Source of the DNA: Tychonema sp. LEGE 07203 | GTDB taxonomy: Bacteria; Cyanobacteriota; Cyanobacteriia; Cyanobacteriales; Microcoleaceae | Direction: 5' to 3' | DNA length: 64,000 nt | Assembly (NCBI RefSeq): GCF_015207285.1 | Contig: NZ_JADEXD010000004.1 | Coordinates: 1-64,000, forward strand | Shown: in pieces, positions 26,461 to 35,031 of the stretch | Position numbering within the stretch: the stretch's first letter is position 1 | Layout of the letters: each line of letters opens with the position of its first letter | Position numbers and translations under genes: made by a program | The notes under the pieces: generated by a model | What the model saw: the letters and a program-made list of their open reading frames with translations, nothing else | Databases searched by the model: none | What the model was told of the DNA's origin: nothing

Positions 26461-26636
26461 GGAATTTTGATTTTTGATTTTTGATTTTTGATTGAAGAAT
26501 CGGGGGTTGCTGACAACAAGCTCAAAGCTTTTGCAGACAACCAACCACTTAAAAATCTCAAATCCCCAATCCCAAATCCCAAATTCTAGCTCCAAAATTG
26601 GACTGATTCAGCCACTTTCTAGGAAACAAGACAACC

Positions 26637-27122
26637 ATGCAAGACGCAATTACCGCCGTAATCAATTCCTCTGACGTTCAAGGCAAGTACCTGGACATCA
26701 GCGCATTAGACAAGCTCAAGAACTACTTCGCTTCTGGTGAATTGCGCGTCCGCGCCGCTACCGCCATCAGCGCCAATGCAGCCACAATCGTCAAAGAAGC
26801 AGTTGCTAAATCTCTGTTGTACTCAGACGTAACTCGTCCCGGCGGCAATATGTACACCACTCGCCGTTATGCAGCTTGCATCCGCGACTTGGACTACTAC
26901 CTGCGCTACGCCACCTACGCCATGCTAGCTGGCGACCCTTCCATCCTCGACGAGCGCGTGCTCAACGGTTTGAAAGAAACCTACAACTCCTTGGGCGTGC
27001 CCATCGGTTCTACCGTACAAGCAATCCAAGCAATGAAAGAAGTCACCGCCGGTTTGGTTGGTTCTGACGCTGGTAAAGAAATGGGCGTCTATTTCGACTA
27101 CATCTGCTCTGGCTTGAGCTAA
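26637..27122 (+). CDS. apcB: Allophycocyanin beta subunit
   Basis: The 161-residue protein starts [20 protein letters not shown]. Its bilin cysteine lies in [20 protein letters not shown] (~Cys 81) and the Asn that is methylated in this family fits [11 protein letters not shown]. It forms the alpha-beta monomer with ApcA, and trimers stack in the core cylinders. The spacer before it contains a GATTTTTGATTTTTGATTTT tandem run. AGGAAA lies ten bases before the ATG. Confidence 0.98.
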   Translation: MQDAITAVINSSDVQGKYLDISALDKLKNYFASGELRVRAATAISANAATIVKEAVAKSLLYSDVTRPGGNMYTTRRYAACIRDLDYYLRYATYAMLAGDPSILDERVLNGLKETYNSLGVPIGSTVQAIQAMKEVTAGLVGSDAGKEMGVYFDYICSGLS

Positions 27123-27436
27123 ATCGAAGGAAAAAGGAAGAAGGAAGAAGGAAGTTCGGCAACGGATTCTGTAACGGATGCAACAGATTTCAGTCCGATG
27201 GAAGTCGGAAGAAGGAAGAAGATTTATTTCTTGCCTTTTTTAACTTTGAACTTTGGACTTGCTACCTTTGGCCTTGAAAGATGTCAGGGAAGTTGAGAGT
27301 GATTGCTAGACCGTCAAAGGCCAGTCGAGAAAGCCCGACAAGTTTTAACGAGCTAGTTTTGACTCCTAACTCCCTGACTTCAATCTTTTTAAAATCCATC
27401 TAAAAATCTGTAAACCTACTCAGGAGTTAGTTTCCC
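27123..27436. other. apcB-apcC spacer
   Basis: These 314 bases start with a purine run (GGAAAAAGGAAGAAGGAAGA) and carry no gene. AGGAG lies about ten bases before the apcC start. The length suggests room for an internal promoter or processing site, but none is certain. Confidence 0.45.
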
Positions 27437-27640
27437 ATGAGAATGTTTAAAGTCACTGCTTGTGTCCCCAGCCAAACTCGCATCCGCACTCAGCGCGAAT
27501 TGCAAAATACCTATTTTACTAAGCTGGTTCCCTATGACAACTGGTTCCGGGAACAGCAAAGAATTATGAAAATGGGCGGCAGAATTATTAAAGTGCAATT
27601 GGCTACCGGTAAGCCCGGAGCTAATACTGGTCTGCTTTAA
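27437..27640 (+). CDS. apcC: Phycobilisome small core linker LC7.8
   Basis: The 67-residue protein MRMFKVTACVPSQTRIRTQR, ending with KPGANTGLL, is nearly identical to known ApcC, the small linker that caps allophycocyanin trimers. Start ATG at 27437, preceded by CAGGAGTTAG. It is the last gene of the apc operon; the terminator at 27667 follows. Confidence 0.97.
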   Translation: MRMFKVTACVPSQTRIRTQRELQNTYFTKLVPYDNWFREQQRIMKMGGRIIKVQLATGKPGANTGLL

Positions 27641-27666
27641 GATCCGAGAATGGATTTGTAGAGGAC

Positions 27667-27694
27667 AAGAGGTCGATAGCGACCTCTTTTTTTG
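27667..27694 (+). terminator. Rho-independent terminator of apcABC
   Basis: AGAGGTCG (27668-27675), loop ATAG, CGACCTCT (27680-27687) and then a run of T to 27693. It is a classical intrinsic terminator 27 bases after the apcC stop. Confidence 0.92.
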
Positions 27695-27812
27695 TTGCTA
27701 TAGCAGATGTTGAAGGAAGAAGGCCGATCTTATCTAGGAGAGAATGGAAATTCAATAAAATTAATGGTTTCAGCAATTGAAAACGTCCGGCTGCACCGGA
27801 AGTGAATAATTC

Positions 27813-27944
27813 ATATCAAATCCTCTCTTCATCAGAATAGTAAATTCAGGCGTTGACTGTTGACTGTTGACTGTTAACGGTTGACTGTTAACGGTTGACT
27901 GTTAACAGTTAACATCATGTCTGAGTGCAACCGGAATTGATATC
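27813..27944. repeat. Composite GTCAACA-core repeat, copy D
   Basis: It starts ATATCAAATCCTCTCTTCAT, has a core of alternating GTTGACTGTTGACTGTTAAC units, then ATCATGTCTGAG and the end TGCAACCGGAATTGATATC. The rest of the 27695-28060 spacer is AT-rich and featureless. Confidence 0.75.
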
Positions 27945-28060
27945 AGACTAGCCTGCATTATTCATGAGAATAAAAGCAGAAAATAAAGTTTAAGCAAAAA
28001 GGAAGAAATATTGTGGAATTAGTATTCCTCCATCTCTACTCCGTTATTGCTCGCGAAACT

Positions 28061-29101
28061 TTACTTCTTTCTAGGATTCTCTTTACCGCGTTGACGCTTA
28101 TCTCTTCCATTACAAACCCTGCAACCTGTATTTCCCTTTGACCACCGATTTACTGTCAAAACAATGCTTGACTGCCATACACTGCCATCATGCGGACACC
28201 TAAACCATGCTATCTTATTGCTTCTAAGAGTTATTTCTGATGGTTTCATACCTAGCTCATTATTTTTCTCATAGTCCCAATACTGGGAGATTAGTTCAGA
28301 ATATACTTCAGTTAGAGCGGGATGTCTCTCTCGCTTGTTCTTTCTTCCAGCACACTTAGGACATCCACTAGATCCTCTATTCCAACTTGTAGTAATATCT
28401 TTTGTCTTTTTCTGCCACGAGTTTCCATCAATTGGGCATTTAAACCAAACTAATACAATTGACGACTTTGCGTTCACATCTTCAGGTTTGAGAGAGCCGT
28501 TTTTATCATTGTCCCACAATTGTGCAACACGTTCGGGATAGAGTGTAATTATGCTTTTGGCTAACCGTTCTTGCCTCTTTTTTTCTGCTTTTTCTTCTTG
28601 AGCTTGTTTTTGAGCTTGTTTTTTTTCTGTCAAATACTCATGAAAGGCAGGATTAAATTTTAGAATTTGACGCACTCTCGCCGTAGTTATTTTATACTGA
28701 ACTCCAATCTCTAGATAGGTTAAGCCTTGCTTGTACAGTTCGAGCATTGCCTTACTCTTGGCGAGCTTTGCTTGCGTTTGAGTCCGATCTATTGATTGCT
28801 GGCGCTTCTCTTGTATATCTTCCGCTACTTTTTGTAGGTGTTCCGCTACTTTTTGTCCTAGGTGACTCAGGTGTATTTCATTGTTTTGCTTTTGTGTTAA
28901 ACCTTTTTCCTCAAGAGTGTTAAGAGCTCTTAAATTTCTTAGGTAGACATTATTTGTGGCATACTCCACTAAATTTTTAGGAGGCTCGGACAATACCCAT
29001 ACTCCCTCATTGACTCGCAGTGGATACTGACGCAGTAAATCAAGAAGCCCCATCTCTCTACTATTGAAGTTTTCTGCTGACAAAAGGTGAATGTCTGACA
29101 T
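28061..29101 (-). CDS. Sigma-region-4-like HTH plus two zinc-ribbon (treble-clef) domains
   Basis: From the ATG at 29101 the protein is 346 residues. Residues ~1-75 are of no known family. At about 125-150 there is LTYLEIGVQYKITTARVRQI, close to the region-4.2 helix-turn-helix of sigma-70 factors. A Lys/Glu/Gln-rich helix (KKQAQKQAQEEKAEKKRQER) follows, and then two copies of a treble-clef-like zinc ribbon. Their cysteines are WFKCPIDG with GCPKCAGR, and WFRCPHDG with GCRVCNGR, separated by KNGSLKP- and NNELGMKPSE-type W-D linkers. Such ribbons are found in phage- and restriction-associated proteins. DNA binding is inferred; no catalytic domain is seen. Confidence 0.75.
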   Translation of the reverse strand: MSDIHLLSAENFNSREMGLLDLLRQYPLRVNEGVWVLSEPPKNLVEYATNNVYLRNLRALNTLEEKGLTQKQNNEIHLSHLGQKVAEHLQKVAEDIQEKRQQSIDRTQTQAKLAKSKAMLELYKQGLTYLEIGVQYKITTARVRQILKFNPAFHEYLTEKKQAQKQAQEEKAEKKRQERLAKSIITLYPERVAQLWDNDKNGSLKPEDVNAKSSIVLVWFKCPIDGNSWQKKTKDITTSWNRGSSGCPKCAGRKNKRERHPALTEVYSELISQYWDYEKNNELGMKPSEITLRSNKIAWFRCPHDGSVWQSSIVLTVNRWSKGNTGCRVCNGRDKRQRGKENPRKK

Positions 29102-29354
29102 ATTGCACTTGTACGCAAACGCTAATTTACAGTTTAACTTGTCTGAAAACAATGTGTGACGATCTAAACAATAGCGCCAATTGCTTCACAAACAAAAGCA
29201 GTCTGGCAGTCAATATATTTAGTCGCTTGCATTGCCGAAAAATCCCCACCAACAATATAATAGCGAACAGATTAATGCGTATTAATGCGTAAATTAACCA
29301 ATCTGGTACTTTAGCCATCCTTGTTAACATTTATTGAGATCGTTCTAAAATCCT

Positions 29355-30575
29355 ATGACTAATGACATTCGACGCTTCATTCCATTTTTAGACCCCGGCG
29401 CGTCGCAATGGGCCGCTGAGGCCCGGTGGCTGAGGTGGCTGACTTTTTTGTGGCTGTTTGTAGGGCTCACAGCACTGTTTTCAGCTTCCTATCCCATCGC
29501 AAATTCAGAATTTGGAGACGGCCTTTACTATTTTAAACGACAGCTAATCGCAGTGGCGATCGGGCTAGCCGGCTTTAACTTAATGGTATACTCCCCCCTG
29601 CGTTACCTGCTCAAATCAGCTCAGTTAGGCATTTTGTTGCTGCTGGGATTGCTCTGGTTGACCTTAATTCCCGGAGTGGGAACCACCGTCAACGGGGCGA
29701 CTCGCTGGATATCTCTGGGCCCGGTGCCGATTATTCAACCTTCGGAATTGATTAAGCCGTTTTTTGTTCTTCAAAGCGCCCGGATTTTTGGCAACTGGCC
29801 CCGGTTGACAAATAAAGTTCGCCTCAGTTGGCTGTTAATTTTCGGCGCAATGCTGTTGGGAATTTTGTTGCAGCCAAATTTGAGCACCACGGCTTTATGC
29901 GGGATCACTTTGTGGTTGGTGGCTTTGGCGGCGGGCTTGCCTTACTTGCAGTTGGGCGCAACGGCCTTGGGGGGAATGCTTTTGGCGGTTTTAAGTATTA
30001 GTTTTCGGGAATATCAGCGCCGCCGGATTATGTCTTTTCTCAATCCTTGGGCAGATCCGATGCAGGATGGCTATCAGTTGATTCAAAGTCTGCTGGCTGT
30101 TGGTTCTGGCGGGATTTGGGGTGTTGGTTTTGGGATGTCGCAGCAAAAGTTATTTTATTTGCCGATTCAGTACAGCGATTTTATTTTTGCTGTGTTTGCT
30201 GAGGAGTTTGGTTTGGTGGGGGGTTTTTCGCTGTTGCTGATGTTGGCAGCCTACGCTACCGTGGCTTTGAGGGTGGCGATGAGGGCCCGGAATATTGAGA
30301 GTCAGTTGGTGGCGATTGGGGTGATGGTGGTGATGGTGGGACAGTCGATGCTAAATATTGGGGTGGCGACGGGGGTTTTGCCGACTACGGGTTTGCCACT
30401 GCCGTTTTTTAGTTACGGGGGCTCGTCGATGGTGGCGAGTTTGTTGTTGTCGGGTTTGCTGATTCGGGTGGCTAGGGAGAGTTCTGAGGCCGATGTTGTT
30501 TCTCTGGACGGGCGCAGAAAGGTGTCGGGAAAGCCGAAGTTGCGATCGACCCAGGGTACTGCACAAACCGAATAA
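29355..30575 (+). CDS. ftsW: SEDS family cell-division protein FtsW
   Basis: The 406-residue integral membrane protein has about ten hydrophobic helices. It carries the SEDS signatures GATRWISLGPVPIIQPSEL and LPLPFFSYGGSS. SEDS proteins polymerise lipid II into glycan strands with a partner transpeptidase. FtsW and RodA are hard to separate by eye. The N-terminal region is long and the final ~50 residues form a cytoplasmic tail rich in Arg, Lys and Thr, which fits cyanobacterial FtsW. The nearby hairpin at 30611-30674 probably ends its transcript. Confidence 0.88.
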   Translation: MTNDIRRFIPFLDPGASQWAAEARWLRWLTFLWLFVGLTALFSASYPIANSEFGDGLYYFKRQLIAVAIGLAGFNLMVYSPLRYLLKSAQLGILLLLGLLWLTLIPGVGTTVNGATRWISLGPVPIIQPSELIKPFFVLQSARIFGNWPRLTNKVRLSWLLIFGAMLLGILLQPNLSTTALCGITLWLVALAAGLPYLQLGATALGGMLLAVLSISFREYQRRRIMSFLNPWADPMQDGYQLIQSLLAVGSGGIWGVGFGMSQQKLFYLPIQYSDFIFAVFAEEFGLVGGFSLLLMLAAYATVALRVAMRARNIESQLVAIGVMVVMVGQSMLNIGVATGVLPTTGLPLPFFSYGGSSMVASLLLSGLLIRVARESSEADVVSLDGRRKVSGKPKLRSTQGTAQTE

Positions 30576-30610
30576 TTTGTCAAATAATTTCCGGGAAACG
30601 CGGATAACTA

Positions 30611-30674
30611 GAAACCGGGTTTTTTCACCAAAATATTTGCTTAAAACTGCAATCTCGGTGAAAAACCCGGTTTC
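30611..30674. terminator. Long inverted repeat after ftsW
   Basis: GAAACCGGGTTTTTTCACC (30611-30629) pairs with GGTGAAAAACCCGGTTTC (30657-30674), one extra T in the first arm. It contains the same GAAACCGGGTTTC core as the dispersed repeat near 3467. Because of its position 36 bases after the ftsW stop it may act as a terminator for ftsW and for the small minus-strand ORF. Confidence 0.7.
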
Positions 30675-30691
30675 TGCCTCCAAAACTATAT

Positions 30692-30805
30692 TTACTTCCG
30701 CCCGTCACCCTTATTTGGCGGTTCTTCTTGTTGTTGAGGTTTAGTGGTAATGTCAATTAATTCTTTTTTGTCTGGTTTTGGTGTTTCTTGAGTTGAATTA
30801 GCCAT
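30692..30805 (-). CDS. Possible 37-residue small protein
   Basis: The ATG at 30805 with AGGA about nine bases upstream opens a 37-codon frame, MANSTQETPKPDKKELIDIT continuing to GDGRK. It is Pro/Lys/Gln-rich with no hydrophobic segment. The stop is followed on its own strand by the stem-loop at 30611-30674, which would suit a short transcript. I do not recognise it. Confidence 0.35.
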   Translation of the reverse strand: MANSTQETPKPDKKELIDITTKPQQQEEPPNKGDGRK

Positions 30806-30969
30806 TGATTTTTGTCCTAATATAGATGCACCGCTTAATTATATCTTGTCCGGCGACAAATATCTTGCTGCAGATAGCAGGAGCAAGAGCAACACAAATA
30901 ATTTTCAGGTAGTGGGATGCCAGCTTTAATATTAGACAGGGTTATGTAGAGGCAAATTCCTGTCGCTTG

Positions 30970-31405
30970 CTACACTCCTTGAGGGTGGCAGCCAAACAAA
31001 TCGGAGGTGGAGGCAAAAACATCTTTGTTAAAGATTAAATGCCGATCGCCCGATCGACTGATTAACCCTTGCTGCTGCAATTTTCCCAGCATTCGCGTTA
31101 CCGTTACTCTAGTCGTGCAAATAGCATTAGCAATATCTTGATGAATAAACATCTGATGTCGCCGTAGCTCGGTAAGCCTGCAAATTTGTCAACCACAAAC
31201 CGAAGCACATCGAAGGCACTACCCAACCCAAAAGTCCTTCTTCCCCACGATAAAGCATGCTCAATTGTGCTAAACCTTGACAGACTTGCCAAAGCCCTTG
31301 CGACATCATAGGAATGGTTTCGCCCTTGGCATAAAAATGCAAGTTTCGAGTCGCTCCCGTGTTATGCTGGACTTCCGCTAAAAGTGCTTTGGATGTTGGT
31401 AGCAT
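30970..31405 (-). pseudogene. Crp/Fnr-family regulator with internal deletion and frameshift
   Basis: The N-terminal piece (from 31405) is a cyclic-nucleotide-type domain (FYAKGETIPMMSQGLWQVCQ, then GLLGWVVPSMCFGLWL, ending RATATSDV). The other piece (ends 30970) is a Crp-type winged HTH ([20 protein letters not shown], then [10 protein letters not shown]). They join directly at about 31150 in different frames. Intact proteins have about 60 more residues between these parts (the dimerisation helix and the start of the HTH domain). This is a deletion plus frame change, so no working regulator is expected. Downstream at 30970 the frame ends with HPQGV. Confidence 0.8.
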
Positions 31406-32040
31406 ATCCGTTATTTCCAGCTAAAAAACAGTAGTTTGAGACCTATGGATGTAACTCTACCTCACGAAGGTAAAGGCTTGGTAATCGTCGGGTTAGCGAA
31501 AAAATAAGCTTTGGTTAATTGTTTTAACAATCTCAAGAATGCGACTTAAAAGGATGGCGATTTGTAAGCTGTTGCGGCATTTAAAGTCTATGTCAAAAAA
31601 AATAAAACCCTTGTGGGGAGTAGGGTTTGGGTACGCGAGCCCGCCCTTAACATACAATTTTTATTTGCGCGACAGCTTACAACACGACGAATCCTACAAA
31701 TCAAAATCTAATTTTTTATATCGAGACTTTCTGCCCGCAAAAGTTGGTAAAAAAACCGACAGTTGGCAACCGTCGGGTAAAAAAATCCAACGAGGTTTTT
31801 ACCGTTCCAGGAGGCGCGCTGTCGATGATGCAGATATTTATTAACGGTGCGGCTAATATCATTAGAAAGTCAAAAATAGCCACAGACTCAATCAGCAGAA
31901 CGAGTGGGTAAGGGGTTGCTGACAAACCCTTTAAGAATTAAACTTTGGGCGGATTTATCCCCCAAAGTTTGTCCTTAACACTCCTCGCGCTTTCAAGCCA
32001 TCGGAGTGTCAAAGGTGATAAATCCCAAGTGTAGCGATTG
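31406..32040. other. Repeat-containing intergenic region
   Basis: These 635 bases hold no credible gene. They contain GGGGAGTAGGGTTTGGGTAC and GCGAGCCCGCCC (31613-31651), a second copy of a motif at 23811. A CCGACAGTTGGCAACCGTCGG stretch near 31755 has hairpin capacity and is followed by GGTAAAAAAAT. Weak ORFs of 60-100 codons lack recognisable products. Confidence 0.5.
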
Positions 32041-32370
32041 TTAAGCAGCAGCACCAACGCTGGCAATCTTGCGGTATTCCTCAGCAGCGCGGCGGCAAGC
32101 CTGAGCGCATTTCTGACAATGCTCGGAGGAGTGCTTCTCGCACTCGCTGGCACAGGCTTCGCAGATATCAATACAAGCGCGGCAGATTTGAGCAATGAAG
32201 CGCGAACCACGGCTCATAAAGCCAGCAGCAGTCCAGCAGATTTGCGAACAATCTCGGCACAAGCGGGCGCATTCCGGCATATTACCCAGGCATTGATCGG
32301 CACAATGTTCGCATTCATAGGCGCAATGAACCGCGATATCTACGCTGGATTGAGATATTGTATGAGGCAT
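32041..32370 (-). CDS. Four-helix-bundle copper-binding protein (DUF326/Csp type)
   Basis: The 109-residue protein has 16 cysteines in C-x2-C, C-x3-C and C-x4-C spacings along four predicted helices (HCAYECEHCADQCLGN; ECARLCRDCSQICW; ICRACIDICEACASECEKH; HCQKCAQACRRAAEEY). The pattern is that of the DUF326 ferredoxin-like/Csp copper-storage family, where thiols lining the bundle hold many Cu(I) ions. There is no signal peptide, so it is inferred to be cytosolic (Csp3-like). Start is the ATG at 32370. It may buffer copper near plastocyanin and cytochrome-oxidase supply; this link is inference. Confidence 0.85.
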   Translation of the reverse strand: MPHTISQSSVDIAVHCAYECEHCADQCLGNMPECARLCRDCSQICWTAAGFMSRGSRFIAQICRACIDICEACASECEKHSSEHCQKCAQACRRAAEEYRKIASVGAAA

Positions 32371-32504
32371 TGAAATTCTCCTTAACTGAAATAATTGAAA
32401 GCATATTGCCTTAACGACTTAACCTTAATCCGTTGCAGGTAGGCTTACATCTGACGAATGGAGTAGTAACTATTTCTTACTGATGGACTAGGGCAATTTC
32501 ATCC

Positions 32505-32795
32505 CTATTTCATTTTTATGTGATTCTGAATAAAATTTTCCATCGATATCCTGTATCTGCTACTTTTTAAAACCAGGCTGGGAGATGAATGATTAACAGC
32601 AGGCGTTTCTTGAGGTGGTTCCTTTGATGTTAATTTGTCTGCCGAAGTGACAATAAAAGCAGCAGGAACACCAAGAAACACACTCATAAATCCTAGCAAT
32701 TCCCTTTTATTAGAAAGGTAATAATTATCATAAACGGAAGCAGGTGTAGTGTTTTTTTGATAACCAGAGTCTGAATAATATTTCTCTTCTGTCAC
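32505..32795 (-). CDS. Hypothetical protein with one TM segment
   Basis: The 96-residue frame starts with a GTG at 32795 (GAGGAG lies almost touching it, so start choice is weak). One hydrophobic stretch (LLGFMSVFLGVPAAFIVTSA, ~33-52) is preceded by a Tyr/Asn/Ser-rich N-terminus and followed by a polar tail. I do not recognise it. It may be real because the TM segment is well formed, but there is no other support. Confidence 0.35.
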   Translation of the reverse strand: MTEEKYYSDSGYQKNTTPASVYDNYYLSNKRELLGFMSVFLGVPAAFIVTSADKLTSKEPPQETPAVNHSSPSLVLKSSRYRISMENFIQNHIKMK

Positions 32796-33174
32796 TCTCC
32801 TCAGAATAAAAGCTGAAATTATTACACAAAGGCTGTTATTGTTTGGGATTCAGGTATGAGTTTTTAGCAGTTGGCGATCGGTAAATTGTCCGTCGGGCCT
32901 CACTTTCGACATTTTAATTTAATTTTCAATTCACAAAAGTGAAACAATAGGGTGATATCAATTCCGGTAACACCGGAATGATGAGGAGACGGCACTGCCG
33001 TATCAAAAGCTGTCGCGCAAATAAACATTGTATATTCAGGGCGGGGTAGCGGGACACCCCGCTCCCGGTTCGATCGTTTTTTAACAGACAATTTAAATGC
33101 TCAAAAGCCGATTAATAATTCCTCTGCTACCAGAATTGATATCAAACCACTTTTTGCAGTTAAATGCCGAACAT
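32796..33174. repeat. Repeat region upstream of the small ORF
   Basis: It holds GATATCAATTCCGGTAACAC, a terminal fragment of the composite repeat in opposite orientation (32955-32985). A second copy of the GCGCAAATAAACATTGTAT repeat lies at 33014-33064 with the CGGGACACCCC and ACAATTTAAATGC tail. GACGGCACTGCCGTATC (~32990) is also found near 46565. No gene is seen. Confidence 0.65.
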
Positions 33175-34719
33175 CTAAAAACCCAAATCTACTGCAATTC
33201 GGTGCGCGCAAGCAAACCCAGAAAACGCCACCGCATTTAAACCCTGTCCCGGAAATGTGCTATCGCCCACACAATACAAACCGGGCATAGAAGTTCGATT
33301 AAACGGCATTCCCAACAAACCCATTAACTTCTGGCGCGGCACCGGCCCGTAAGTTCCGTCTTCGCGCCCCAAAAAGCGGCGGTGAGAACGCGCTGTCCCG
33401 ACTTCCATATAATCCAAACCTGCATCTAAACCGGGGAAAATCTTTTCCAATCTTTCAATAATTCTCCCTGCCGCCTCTTCCTTTTTATCCTCGTATTCCT
33501 GCTGCGAAAGTCCTTCCCACTCTTTTATCCAGCTCGAAGTAAAAGCGTGAACGATGTGATATCCTGCCGGAGCCAAATCCGGATCTAGCACGGTTGGAAC
33601 TGACACCAAAATAGTTCCCTCTGGTGCTTCCATTTTGTCCCAATCTTCTAACAAAATGTGGTGACAGGCAGTACCGACAGGGATTGCGCTTGCTTCCACT
33701 CCCAAATGTAAACTCAGGAAACTGGGAGCTTTTTGATAGCGCTGCTGCCATTTCTTCTCGCTAGCTGGCATTGCTTCAGCAGGCAGCAATTTATCGAAAG
33801 TATCCCACCGCGTGGCGTTAGAAACTATCCGCTTGGCGCGGTAAACTTCGCCGGTTGCGAGTTCAACTCCAACGGCGCGGCCGTTTTCTGTGATAATTTT
33901 TTTGACTTTAGCTTTGTATTGAATTTTGCCGCCGAATTTCTCTAATCCTTCGACTAATTTTTGGGCAATTTGACCGACTCCGCCTTTGGGATAATTTATG
34001 CCGCCGTAATGTCTGTCGGAAAATACCATTCCGGCGTTAATCATCGGTGTTAAGTCTGCGGGTACTACAGACCAGTAGTAGCATTCCATGTCGATAAATT
34101 TCAGCAAAGTAGGGTCTTTTATGTAGCGCCGCGCAATGTCGCCAGTATTTTGAGGCAGATATTTTACTAATCCCAAACAGGCTAAAGGATTCTGAAAAAA
34201 GACTCGCACCAGATATCCGGGTTCTTCTAGGGATAGCAATTCCATGCCGTTGAGGCAGTTGAAGACGTTCCAGCATTCGCCGTAAAATTTCTGGATGCCT
34301 TGGCGCTCGTGAGGGAACCTGTCAATTAATTCTTGCAAGTATTTGTCATAAGGCTGGGGAACTTCCAAGTCCAAGCTGTCGGGCAGGTGATAGTGAAGCT
34401 GTACGGGATCGGGAATTGTTTCTAGGGTGACGTTGACTGCTTGGAGGGCGCGGGTGAGGAGGTTGGTGGTGCCGCGCTGTCCGAATCCAAATATCATGGA
34501 GGCTCCGACATCAAATCTGTAGCCTTCTCGATCGAAATATCCAGCGCTACCACCGGGAATTATGTAGCTTTCGAGCACTAAAACTTTGGCTTTCTTGGCT
34601 GCTAGCTGGGTTGCGGTTACGAGTCCGCCAATGCCGGAACCGATGACTATCGCATCAAACTCTTGCTCTGTCGGGCGGGAATTGCCAGAAAATAACTGGG
34701 ATTGGGTAGGAGATGACAT
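33175..34719 (-). CDS. crtH: Carotenoid cis-trans isomerase CrtH (CRTISO)
   Basis: The 514-residue FAD-dependent oxidoreductase starts with the dinucleotide-binding motif [18 protein letters not shown]. Then come [17 protein letters not shown] and the CRTISO-like [19 protein letters not shown], with a C-terminal [19 protein letters not shown]. The full length and the [20 protein letters not shown] segment match the prolycopene isomerase CrtH. It converts poly-cis lycopene to all-trans lycopene for carotenoid synthesis. Desaturases CrtP and CrtQ are encoded elsewhere. Confidence 0.92.
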   Translation of the reverse strand: MSSPTQSQLFSGNSRPTEQEFDAIVIGSGIGGLVTATQLAAKKAKVLVLESYIIPGGSAGYFDREGYRFDVGASMIFGFGQRGTTNLLTRALQAVNVTLETIPDPVQLHYHLPDSLDLEVPQPYDKYLQELIDRFPHERQGIQKFYGECWNVFNCLNGMELLSLEEPGYLVRVFFQNPLACLGLVKYLPQNTGDIARRYIKDPTLLKFIDMECYYWSVVPADLTPMINAGMVFSDRHYGGINYPKGGVGQIAQKLVEGLEKFGGKIQYKAKVKKIITENGRAVGVELATGEVYRAKRIVSNATRWDTFDKLLPAEAMPASEKKWQQRYQKAPSFLSLHLGVEASAIPVGTACHHILLEDWDKMEAPEGTILVSVPTVLDPDLAPAGYHIVHAFTSSWIKEWEGLSQQEYEDKKEEAAGRIIERLEKIFPGLDAGLDYMEVGTARSHRRFLGREDGTYGPVPRQKLMGLLGMPFNRTSMPGLYCVGDSTFPGQGLNAVAFSGFACAHRIAVDLGF

Positions 34720-35031
34720 TAGGTTAAAAATCTTAATATTTTTATATTATTACAGCCGATCGTCCTGTCTCAACTCTTGCCTCTGCCATTTTTCCTCTGC
34801 CTGTTGTGCGTAAGTGTCCCGTGCATCCTAGCTTCTAGCTTCATCCCTACATCTGGCGCATTCTATCTTCTTCCCGCCACAACCTGCCAATCTGCCAATC
34901 TGCCAATCTCCCCCAGCCCGTACCATTTCATAAAAAAAATTAATGCTCTGAAATAGCTGCAATTGGCAAAAAAACTGCTAGATTGCCGTAGAGCAAACAT
35001 TGAATTGCGTTCATTGGGCCACAGCAACACC

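Noticed and set aside
31716-31925. 69-codon minus-strand ORF with a hydrophobic start
   Set aside because: No family, weak start, and it lies in repeat-bearing intergenic DNA.
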